NCBI GenBank assembly: GCA_028095005.1
Contig: CM051462.1
Coordinates: 82,657,846-82,721,845 of the forward strand
DNA: 64,000 nucleotides
Direction: 5' to 3'
Source of the DNA: Rhynchospora pubera
Taxonomy: Eukaryota > Streptophyta > Magnoliopsida > Poales > Cyperaceae
The notes under the pieces are model-generated. The model worked only from the letters and a program-made list of their open reading frames with translations. It searched no databases and was not told where the DNA came from. This document shows, piece by piece, positions 1-10,109 of the stretch. Numbering within the stretch: the stretch's first letter is position 1; each line of letters opens with the position of its first letter. The translations under genes were made by a program, and so were the position numbers.

Positions 1-1065
1 TTGCCATGGTTATCACACAAATCATTTGGCAGGGGTTAATTTGCTCCGTTATTATTATTTTTTATTTTTACTTCCGTGTATTTGAACTTTAATAATGAAT
101 AAAACGAAGACAAGAATTTGTCATAAATTGAGAAAAAATTAATGCGAACTGCCACCAAGAATTTGGAGAAGCCTCTGTTTCTATTATATATATATTTTTT
201 TGTTGGCATCTAGCTAGTACACAACATACCTTTGCGAAGATATGTACTTATTTATTGGATTGTATTTATAATTAAAAATTAATTTAATGGAAATGTGAAT
301 ATTTATAGTAATATGCATCGGAGATGCTATTTGTTTTCACCTATCGAAAATCGGTCAAACAAATATTTATAAAGATTCGTAAAAAGTATTTTGTTTAGAT
401 TTTGTAAAAGTATTTCAGGAAGTTCCAAATTATATGAGCAACAAATATTTGTAAAAGTATATATCACATTTCTGAATTATACTTCCTGAAATTATTTAAA
501 ATTGGAACTTTTTTCCAATCTATGCCAGCTATCATAATATTTTAAAAATAACTTGGCTGGCAATACATTTCTTTGGAACATTGAACAGTTTTTTTTTTTT
601 TTCATTGCATATAGTCAGATCTAAATAGCGACTTGTTTTACTTAATTATATAAAATGATTTAATTTAAATTATTTAGCATCAACAAAATGGTGAATTTTA
701 AATATTCTGCATTAAAAAATTTCACTTTAATTTTAGGATACGTGACTCTATTGAATGGTTCCACTTTTTTTGAGGGCACGTAATCATTTTTGCGCAAAAT
801 ATATCACTTTTATATATATATTGAATGAACATTTTTGTATAGTGTGAAATCTCCATTAATTTTAAAAATAACTAGCAAACATACCCATCCAATAGGTGGG
901 TAAATACAAAAAAAAAAAAAAACTATTTTCACTTCAGCAAAAAAAAATAGACAAGTTAATTGAAAAATAGTATAATAAAATTTTTATTTCTTAATAAATG
1001 AAATTATTTGAAAAATTACAGGCGAAAAAATTTTAGATATGTGCTTAGTCACAACTGAGGAAAAA
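1..1065 (+). promoter_or_regulatory. Upstream region of NLR copy A
   Basis: AT-rich non-coding sequence before the NLR start codon. Parts recur elsewhere in the window. Positions 30..170 (ending in a stretch reading 'aatgcgaactgccacca') match 21480..21590. Positions 480..560 match 13770..13870 and 56690..56740. Positions 820..870 match 15628..15700. These are remnants of other NLR copies. A TATA-rich run lies at about 811..822, but no promoter can be fixed from sequence alone. The similarity to other copies stops at about 870, where a Helitron-like terminus begins. Confidence 0.6.
871..1030 (-). mobile_element. Possible reverse-strand Helitron remnant upstream of NLR copy A
   Basis: Read on the minus strand, the sequence just right of 870 gives a short hairpin (acccacct, loop, atgggt) followed by a few bases and CTAG, then a host T. 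This is the layout of a Helitron 3' end. It coincides with the point where similarity to the paralogous upstream region at 15690 is lost. No matching 5' end is clear before the NLR start codon, so the element may be very short or truncated. Confidence 0.35.
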
Positions 1066-4000
1066 ATGGCAATGTCGACAATGTCAATAGTGGCGGTTGT
1101 AGTGGGCAAGCTTTGGGATATGGCAGCCAAAGAGGGGGAGCTGTTGGGTGGGGTCAAGAAGCAAGTTGAAAAAACGGAGAGAGAACTGAAACGTATCCAG
1201 TGCTGCCTGAAGGATGCAGACTCGAAACGAAGCAGAGGAGATGAACGAGCGGAGAACTGGCTGAATGAACTCCGAGATGTGGCCTATCGCATCGACGATG
1301 CTGTTGACACTTTCCATCTTGAACTTGAAGATTGCAAGAAAGGTCGCAGCTTGTGGGACAAAGTAAAAAAGCTGGTGAAGGAGCCGGCAATTCGCCACAA
1401 ATTTGGCGAAGAGCTCGCTGACATCCAAAACCTGCTTGATGAGATATCTAAGAGCAAAAACGACTATGCAATAGCACCCCTAAAAAACCAAGAAGACGGG
1501 GGATCATCAGACACAATAATAATGCCTAAACGGAGAACTGCTTACCAAGATGTGGACGAAACAGAAATAGTAGGCTTGGAATCCGACAAGAACAACATTC
1601 TCAACTTACTGTGCCCTGAAAAAACAGCCGGGCGTGCTAAAAAACCAGCTAGGCGTGCTGTCATCACAATCGTTGGTGCTGGTGGTCTTGGAAAGACAAC
1701 TCTTGCCCGCATGGTGTACGAAAGGCAAGTTCATTGATATTGAAATAAAATGGTTCAATATATTTTTCATAAGTTCTATTGGAAATCAAGCTATAATAAC
1801 GATGTTTTTTTGAAAAATAAAACACAAAACAATAGTAAAAGATTTATAAAATGCAAAATTTTATTTCAAACGAAATTTTAATATGGAGAACACATTAGAT
1901 GGTTTAGATCGGTAGTTTGAAAATCAAAATTTTAGAAACATCGCTCAATCTACATCTATGATGTAATATATAATATAAAATTTACATTCTGCGATTTAAG
2001 GTTGTTAATTTACTGGGAAAATTGATGCATTGTAAGGCCCTTTCGAAATTAGTCCTATCGTATAAATGTTTACTAATAAATGACTCACATTAAAGTATGC
2101 GTTGGTAAATAATTTTATGATATCTTAGTACTGACTTTTTTTAAAACTTTTTGGTATATCCTGTGCGAAGGTGAATTTCGAGTTTCACATTATGCTCTCA
2201 GTTTCACAACAATTCAGTCTAATTGATCTTGCAAGAAAGATGCTAAGCGAACTCAAGGGATATTCTGAACCTAAGAAGGAAGAGGTATCTGGTATAATTA
2301 GCGAGCTAAAAAATTTATTAAGCAGTAGAACCTATCTAATTATTTTAGATGATGTGTGGGAGGATGAGGTGTGGGATCAATTAAGTGATGCGTTGCCTGA
2401 TAGCAAAAACGGAAGTGGAGTACTAATAACTAGCAGATCTATCAAAGTTGCTCAATCAGCTGATTCGGAAATGACACCTTATAAACTTGCATTTTTAGGA
2501 AAAAAAGAAAGCTTTGATCTCTTTCTCAAAAAAGCTCTTCCTTATCGAGAACCTGACGAAGAATGTCCTTGGGATCTCTGTGAAGTAGCACACGCGTTAT
2601 CCGAGAAATGCAAAGGTTTACCTTTAGCATTAATAGTATTAGGTGGTCTCGTTAAATTTAGAGGCAAGACCTACCATGAATGGAAATATGTGTTGGACAA
2701 AATGAATTGGCATGACGAAGGTCAAGAATGCATGAAAATTCTAGCCATGAGTTATAAAGACATGCCTTATCACCTTAAAGATTGCTTCCTATATCTGGCT
2801 TCCTTTCCGGAAGACTATGAGATCTCTGCTAGACGGCTCATCAGATTGTGGGTGGCAGAAAAACACATACCATATGATGAGAAAAAGACGATGGAGCTAA
2901 AAGCTGAAGAATACCTGGAGCAACTTGTTCATAGGTGCTTATTTTCTTTCTATTTCAATTCTTATTATGTATAAGGTAATTAAACATATAGAAATGTTTT
3001 GAATGACCCGCTAAAGTTTAACTGGTTTTTATGGAAGTCGCAGTTAACTTATTTTCAGCCTGCTATAATATGTCTATCTTATTTTCACTAACATGATGTA
3101 CACTTTTCGCCGACTTCTGATTTGTATAAATAATAATAATTTCATTCTAGATTAAGTTGTCTTGTAACCATTGTGCAACTTCTAGTATTTTATATTTTTC
3201 AATCGAAAGTGTTGACAGTCCTTCCTGTCTTCCATATAGATTTAATTTCCACGCACATTTGAAAATTAATTAATGTTGTTTTGTTTTTCCAATTGATTCC
3301 ATATATATAGTAATTAATTCTACTACATATATATATCCGAAATATATTTTATTTCTTTAATACTAAACTTTCCAATTATATCTAATCTAGAGAAAAAAAA
3401 AATCTGAAGTCACAACACTTAGATGCCATAAAATGTCACAAATTTTCGTACCATAAAACAAATAACAATGCCCTTTATAATATTTATATTTCACTTTTTA
3501 AAAAATTAAACATCTAATTCAAATTGCTAATCTTATTGCATTTCACGAGAGATTTTAGTTAATAATAAAAAAAAACTAATAACTTGCAGAGTACAATTGA
3601 TATTAGATTAAGATGTTAGAAAATAAATGAATATATTATAACCAAATAATACCAAATAATGTGTTTATTTTGTGAGCTCTCAATCTAATACCAAATAATT
3701 TTCAAAAGTTATTAATGTTTTTAGAAATGCATCTCCCGTGAAATTAAAAGTATGATTGTGGTTTTTTGGAATATGAAAACTTTCTGCACATATATTATAA
3801 CCAACCACAATAAACTATTAAATAACAATATTGTAGATAATTATAAAAAAAAATCTAGCTTTTCCGAGAATCATTTTTATTTTCTTTTGCGTTTGTTGTT
3901 GTTATTTGTGAGAGGAACTCATGAATGTTCATAAAAATAATATTTTAGGAGTATGATTCAAGTATCAAGTCGACATTCTATTGGTTCAATCAAGTCCTGT

Positions 4001-5155
4001 CGGCTGCATGATCTTCTTCGCGACTTGGCAATGCGTCAAGCGGAGAAGGAAAATTTTGTTACGGTCTTTCCAAAAACACAAGGGGTCAATCATCCCCACA
4101 GAGTAATCCGTCGTGCCTCGCTTCAATCAGTTGACTATGCGGAATTTATAAATTATGTTGTGGATAAAAATACCCGTTCCTTGTTATGTTTGGGCCGAAG
4201 ACGATTCCCAGTCACAGACTTCTCCTCAGAGATCGTTAAGTTTAGACTACTAAGAGTTGTAGAAATTGAGAATGCCAGGATTAAAATCGCGGGGATCGAT
4301 GGGTTAATTCACATGAAATACCTGGGATTGAGAGGCTGCTACATACTCGAATGGCCTAGTAAATTTTTGTGGTTTCGTTTAAAGAATCTCGAGACCTTGG
4401 ATTTTCGAGATGTTCAGTGTTCTGATTTTCGTGGTATACGACTGACAGACTTATGGAAAATTGGGACATTGAGGCATGTACTCTTCTCGTTTACAGATAC
4501 CAACCCATGGAAAGGACTACCATCGAATGCTGACCTTACAAACCTCCAAAACCTTGGATGGGTTACCGGTGAGCACGCATGGCGTAATCAACTTCCCTGT
4601 TTAAAAAATCTGCGGAAGTTGAAGTTTAATAATGGTGCTTTGCGCGAACCAAGAATTGTTTGGGATGTGGTGGGCCATCTACTTGAAACTCTGCCGTACC
4701 TACAGACCCTGGAGATTGCTGCCGGGTATGATAATGATATCCCAAAGGAGATTGTTTATCCGAGGGGCCTCCCAAATTATCAAAATCTACAAATCCTGTA
4801 TTTGAAAGGTGCTTTAGGTGTCAACAAAGTAGAGGCTAGCTTGTTCCCAGAATACCTGGTCAAACTCACACTTATTCACTCCAAACTTAAAGAAGATCCC
4901 ATGCCGGAGCTGGGAAGGCTAAAAACCCTACAGAAACTTCAAATAGGAGGCTATGTGTATTCGTTTTATGTGCATAAGTTCGTAATGATTTGTCCAGTCG
5001 GATTCCCTGTCCTTCAAACCTTGTGGCTTGATATTCGGGGAGTCCTGTCTTTGACGATAATGGAGGGAGTCATGCCCAAGCTTAAACACCTCACCAAAAA
5101 AGATGAAAAAATGACAATCAACCTGCCCCGTGAGCTCAGTCAGTTCTCCCCCTAA
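1066..5155 (+). CDS. CC-NB-ARC-LRR disease resistance protein (NLR copy A), 3 exons
   Basis: An intracellular immune receptor of the CNL class; family members recognise pathogen effectors and trigger defence through nucleotide-dependent switching. Exons: 1066..1728, 2171..2934 and 3949..5155, giving 877 residues. Introns are GT-AG: intron 1 phase 0, intron 2 phase 2 (AG|G). Residues 1-150 form an Rx-type coiled coil with the EDVID-like stretch AYRIDDAVD near 75. The P-loop GAGGLGKTT is near 204-212, kinase-2 YLIILDDVW at 275-283, GLPLAL near 370, RNBS-D CFLYLASFPED near 426, and the MHD-equivalent is LHD at 495-497. Irregular LRRs fill the last 350 residues. I chose the ATG at 1066 over the in-frame one at 1039 because it aligns with the start of the paralogue at 32502. 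The intron 1 donor (CAA|GTTCAT) is weak, but it is the only one that keeps the frame. There is no TIR domain. No disabling mutation is visible. Confidence 0.88.
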
Positions 5156-5250
5156 TCCATGATCGATAGCACTGCCACAAATCCAAACACGTACGTTCCA
5201 TGGACCAGATCTCCTCCGAGAATAACACCGTTTACTTTTTATTTTGTTCT

Positions 5251-5896
5251 TAGGGCCGTCAATGAAATCCGTTTACCCTACCCGTACCGTATTCGATAAG
5301 GCGTGTATGGGTAATATTTTATTTTCGTTAGACTAACGGATATGGATACGGGTAAAGAAAAATTTCCGTTAACTTATCGGGTACGGGTACAGGTAAAGGT
5401 TATTTCGTACCCATTATCTAACGGGCAATATTTTACAAACATATATGTATATATAATCATGTTTTTAGCATATTTCGAAAGATATGTTATTAATTTTGAT
5501 CTTCATCCAAACTTATTTATGATGATAATTTTTCATTCTATATTATATTATAATTTATAATTAGTTATATAGATTTTTTTTTAATTCAATTGATATGAGA
5601 ATAAATTTCATAATTTTTGTTATATCTAAAATATTATCTAAATAGTTTACTTTATCTATATATTTATTTGATACTATTTATTTATCACATTATATATTTT
5701 TATTAAATTAATAATATTATTATTATTATCCGCTATGTACCGTTACCCTATCCTTACCGTTAATTCTTAACGGGTACGGATATGGTACGGGTAAAGTCTT
5801 TTTTAACGGGTACGGGTACGGGTATGGGTAAAGAAAATTTTAACGGATACGGGTATGAAAATACCTTCTACCGTATCGTACCCATTGACAGCCCTA
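5251..5896. mobile_element. Non-autonomous hAT-like element, 646 bp
   Basis: The termini are inverted: TAGGGCCGTCAATG at the left, and the right end read backwards is TAGGGCTGTCAATG. The 8-bp target duplication TTTGTTCT lies at 5243..5250 and 5897..5904. The paralogous 3' flank of NLR copy F near 36838..36850 has a single version of the site and no insert, which confirms the boundaries. Both ends are rich in the motif 'acgggtacgg'; the middle is AT-rich. No transposase is present. Confidence 0.85.
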
Positions 5897-5904
5897 TTTG
5901 TTCT

Positions 5905-7010
5905 ACTATTTTTCTTCAATCATCATATCATATTTTTCTTACTTCTTATGTGTGACTCGATTTTGCATCTGTAGTCTTTTGTTGGTATCACATTAATTTC
6001 ATCGAGTTTGCCTTTACTGTACAAGTGTAAGGATGTTATATTGTTGGTAATTGTTTGATAATTTTCTTTAATTTGGGCTTAATGATTAAAATAATAAACG
6101 CCCAACGTGTCTCTGTTTTTTTTTTAGCTTATTATATTTTTCTGCTTTATACGAGAAGAAATAAGGTATGCACAAAAATCGCTGCCAATTGAGTAAAATA
6201 GATGGAAAATTTAAGAATAAACGGAGGGAAGAATAATGGGGCTGTTTGGATTTCTAAGGAATTTGGAAAATTTCATCTTCCTATCATAAATTTATTATAA
6301 ACAATCCAAACTCTTTACAAAATTACACACTTCCCAATAAATTTATTTTTAAGAATTGCAACTTCTTCAAATCTCCAAATTCTTAAACGATCCAAACGGC
6401 TCCAAAGTTAACACCCAGTCAGAAGTGGGAAAGGAGAATACTCGAATCCAAAAGTTTGTTGGTGATAAAACTCCATTGTATACTTTTAAAAGTACTTACT
6501 GTTTTGTGCATTTCCTCATTCAGTACTTAGTTAAATATTTTGTCGCTATAATTGTCCTCTCAATTATGACAAGATTTTTACATAGAAAGGGGCGAATTGT
6601 TTCAAAATAAAATATGATATAATTACAAATTAAAAAAATGGCCATTAAATTTCAGTTGGAAGTTAACACTTCACAAACACTCACGAATGGAATTATTAAA
6701 AGAAAGTGAGACCTTTCTTTTCAGAAATGATTGATTGATTGAGTGCCTCTCTTCTTGAATTTGATCGAGCAAGAGAGGGAGAGAGAAGGCTAGACATATG
6801 AGAGCTGTCGCTTGTCGGCGCCGCTTAGAGTTTTGAGAGAGGGAATAAAGGAGAAGACAGAGAGACATTCGAGTAGTTGAGCGGCGCTAGGAAGGAAATG
6901 GGGATAAACCCTACCTCGAGTGGGTCGACGAAGGACTCGAGAAATGAGAATATCCTCCTCAGATCCTCTAGATGCTCTGTACTCCTCTCTCTGTTATTAC
7001 ACTATTCTAC
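5905..7010 (+). other. 3' flank of NLR copy A
   Basis: Non-coding. Positions 5905..6235 and about 6400..6680 align with the 3' flanks of copy F (36850..37380) and of the copy-less remnant (8040..8900), so this belongs to the duplicated unit. Positions 6690..7000 are GA-rich and GC-richer and read on the minus strand like the leader of a plant gene, but I recognise no product. An open frame at 6671..6868 on the minus strand has no recognisable domain. Confidence 0.5.
6236..6408. mobile_element. Decayed MITE of the TTATAAACAATCCAAAC family
   Basis: Ends GGGGCTGTTTGGAT and ATCCAAACGGCTCC are inverted. The core contains 'ttataaacaatccaaact', shared with the elements near 8102, 14603 and 34692. 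The paralogous site near copy F (37175..37185) lacks the insert. Its target duplication is no longer clear. Confidence 0.65.
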
Positions 7011-7960
7011 ACCGGTAAAATAATAAACGCGAAAACAAAATAACGAAAACGGAATACCCTATATCGTTTACCGTTCCATTTATATGTGTATTTACCGGTC
7101 TATTATGTTTGTCGTTTCGTTTTATTAACGAAACCAGTTTCACTACCGTTTGCTGTTCCATTTAGTGGTAACGTCACGGAATAACGCTAAAATTTGTACC
7201 GTTGAGCTCAGTTATGTTGTGACCAAATCCATGATCCGATAGCACTGCCACTACTCCAAATCCATGATCCGATAGCACTGCCGCTAAAATTATACTGTTT
7301 CGACTGTTTCAGTCTCATTTTAAACCGTTTCATGTGTTATTTCTGAAGTGGAACGGTTAACAAAACGAAATTCTGTGCCGTTTCAGAAACGAAACAGTTA
7401 ACGAAATAAAATTCTATACCGCGTTCCTTAACGGAACGGCAAACGAAACAGCCCGTTCCGTGCATTTCTGCCACATTTGACAGCTCTAGTTATTTATCTG
7501 AAGAGGAATATACTAAGTTTGCATTGTAATGCGTACATCAGTTGACGTCCAAAAGGGGAGTTGACGAAAAGGGGAGTTTTATTTGGTCACAACATTTGAC
7601 AGCTAAGTTATGTTGTGACCAAATCCATGATCCAACCTTATACAATGATTCGGAATAAATAACTAGAGCTGTCAAGGGGAGATATGGTCCAAAAGGAATA
7701 TACTAAGTTTGCATTGTAATGCGTACTGTTTGGAGTAGTGGCAGTGCTATCGGATCATGGATTTGGTCACAACATAACTGAGCTCAACGGTACAAATTTT
7801 AGCGTTTGACAGCTCAACGTTATTTATTCTGAATCATTGTATAAGGTTGGATCATGGATTTGGTCAACTCCCCTTTTATTTGGTCACAACATTTGACAGC
7901 TCAAATAATCAATGATTCGGAATAAGTTTGCCCCGTGAGCTCAGTTATGTTGTGACCAAA
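7011..7960. repeat. Scrambled mosaic of short duplicated and inverted fragments
   Basis: No gene. Positions 7287..7554 are an inverted copy of 9438..9704, including both a hAT end and its host flank. The NLR 3'-end segment containing 'atccatgatccgatagcact' appears at 7204..7260, again in part at 7261..7284, inverted at 7728..7770 and forward at 7930..7993, with pieces elsewhere. The piece 'ccaaccttatacaatgattc' is at about 7632 and inverted at 7825..7855. The piece 'aatatactaagtttgcattg' is at 7507 and 7698. The pieces 'tttggtcacaacat' and 'aaaaggggagttgac' recur in both orientations. The pattern fits repeated template switching during break repair. Confidence 0.75.
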
Positions 7961-8101
7961 TCCATGATCCGATAGCACTGCCACTACTCCAAACAGTTTC
8001 CTTGGACCATATCTCCTCCAAGAAAACTACCTTTTACTTTTTATTTTTTTCCGTACTATTTTTTTTTTCAATCGTCATATCATATTTTTCTACTTCTTTA
8101 T

Positions 8102-8252
8102 GGCTCCGTTTGGATGAGCACTACGAATAAGGGAATAAGATAATAAAAAAGTAAATTTATTATAAACAATCCAAACTATTCACAAAGTTACACACATCCC
8201 AATACTTCTTCTTTTATTCCTCTTATTCTCATACCATCCAAACGGAGCCTAT
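8102..8252. mobile_element. MITE with GGCTCCGTTTGGAT ends and TAT duplication
   Basis: Inverted ends are GGCTCCGTTTGGAT and ATCCAAACGGAGCC. The target duplication is TAT on both sides. The undisturbed site 'ctttatatgtg' survives in the flank of NLR copy F (about 36892). The internal core with 'ttataaacaatccaaact' is shared with three other elements in the window. A 3-bp duplication points to a PIF/Harbinger-like source, though TAT is not the usual TWA. Confidence 0.8.
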
Positions 8253-9107
8253 ATGTGTTACTCGATTCTGCATCTATAGTCTGTTATTAGTATTGCATTG
8301 ATTTTAATGAGTGTGCCTTTTCTGTGTTGTGTGGGCATTGGGCAGGTGTAAGGATGTTTCATTGTTAGTAATTGTTTGATAATTTCCTTTAATTTGGGTT
8401 TAATAATTAAAAATAATAAACAACCAATGTGTCTCTGTTTTTTTTTTTTTGAGAAAATTATATGTTTTTACTTTACACGAGAAGAAATAGGGTATATATA
8501 AAAATTGCTGCCAATTGAGGACAATAGATTAAAAATTTTTTTTTAAAAAAAAGGAGGGAAGAATAATAAAAATACATTAATGAAATGTGAGAACCTTGTT
8601 GTTCAAGTCATCAGAGGCAAAGGACAAATGTTCAAATTCAAAACTTTGTCAGTGACCATGTAAGAAAACTCGATCATATACTTTAGTGCTTACTGTTTTG
8701 TGTATTTCCTTCTTCAGTTATACTTCTTAGTTAAATATTTTGGCGCTATAATTGGTCCTCTCTATTCTGATAACAATTTCACCTAGAAAGGGGAAATTTT
8801 TTTTCAAAATTTTCAAAATACATTATGATCTAGTTAGAAATTAAGAAAATGGCCGTTCAATTAAATTGACACTTCACAAGCAGTTACTACAAGTATTATT
8901 AAAAGAAAAGTATGACTTTTTTTTTTTTTTTTCAAACTAAATATCCGAAACAGCTGAAAAATAAAAATGGTCGCAACATGCAATTATGAGTTCGTTGGTA
9001 GCCACTTGCCAAGTTGCCAACACGAACTGCAACAAAATAAAACAAATACAAAAGTTGAGTATGAAAGGCCCTTAGGCCCACAAACACAAAAGTAAGAATG
9101 TTATACA

Positions 9108-9391
9108 TAGGCCTGCCAACGGAAACAAAAAAAACGTTATGCCGTTCCGTTTGCTGAAACGGAACGGTAAACGGTACTGATATTTGTTTCGTTTCCTTAA
9201 TGAAACGGTAAACGGAATATGAAATGGAGCAGTTTAACGTGTTTTAACGTGTTTTTGTACATGCCGTTTAGCGAAATCATTTCGTTTAGTAAGTGGAACG
9301 GTAAACGGTAGCGAAATCCATTTCGTTTCGTTAACGGAACGGTAAACGGAACACCCCATTCCGTGTCCGTTAGCAACGTTAATCAGGCCTA
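9108..9391. mobile_element. hAT MITE, TAGGCCTG ends, 284 bp
   Basis: Starts TAGGCCTG and ends CAGGCCTA, flanked by the perfect 8-bp duplication GTTATACA (9100..9107 and 9392..9399). The interior is made of repeated 'aacggaacggtaaacgg'-type units in both orientations. It is related to the element at 17042..17329, which shares its ends. Confidence 0.88.
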
Positions 9392-9503
9392 GTTATACAT
9401 CCAGACATTTCATACCAAAATAAATGGACCACCATTATTTTGGACGTCAACTGATGTACGCATTACAATGCAAACTTAGTATATTCCTCTTCAGATAAAT
9501 AAC

Positions 9504-9820
9504 TAGAGCTGTCAAATGTGGCAGAAATGCACGGAACGGGCTGTTTCGTTTGCCGTTCCGTTAAGGAACGCGGTATAGAATTCTATTTCGTTAACTGTTT
9601 CGTTTCTGAAACGACACAGAATTTCGTTTTGTTAACCGTTCCACTTCAGAAATAACACATGAAACGGTTTGAAATGAGACTGAAACAGTCGAAACAGTAT
9701 AATTCCACATTCCGTTTATCGTTTCGTTATTGGACCGGAATGAAAACCAATTCTGTTATTCGTTTCGTTTCGCTTAAACGAAACGGAATCACATGATATT
9801 TTATCACGCTGACAGCTCTA
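9504..9820. mobile_element. hAT MITE, TAGAGCTGTCA ends, 317 bp
   Basis: Left end TAGAGCTGTCA, right end TGACAGCTCTA. The 8-bp duplication is TAAATAAC (9496..9503) against TACATAAC (9821..9828), one mismatch. The interior is full of 'ccgtttcg/cgaaacgg' units. A large part, with its left host flank, is copied in inverted orientation at 7287..7554. Confidence 0.82.
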
Positions 9821-10109
9821 TACATAACTATTCATATATACTCCTCAGAAGATCGTACGCATTGAAATCACATCGAATGGACCATATTATATCTATCTCG
9901 TAGGAAGAATATCCGGCACAATTGGCGATTACTGAGCTATATTTCGTCAACCCAATTAAAACCGCCATATCATAAATCGACGGTACATATCTACCAAGAT
10001 GATGCAATTATATCGTTCCCTTACAAGTGGAGCTAAGCATATGGATAAAGAAAGAAAGAAGTGATAGAGTTCAAAAAGAGAAAAAAAAAACAAAAACTAG
10101 AAATGATAG

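Noticed and set aside
1084..1428. Minus-strand frames inside NLR exon 1 (also 32547..33176)
   Set aside because: Antisense shadows of the conserved NLR coding sequence.
1717..1732. GC-AG intron with donor AG|GCAAGT at the end of NLR exon 1
   Set aside because: The donor looks good, but joining to the only acceptor at 2170 gives an immediate stop; the GT donor four bases on keeps the frame in both paralogues.
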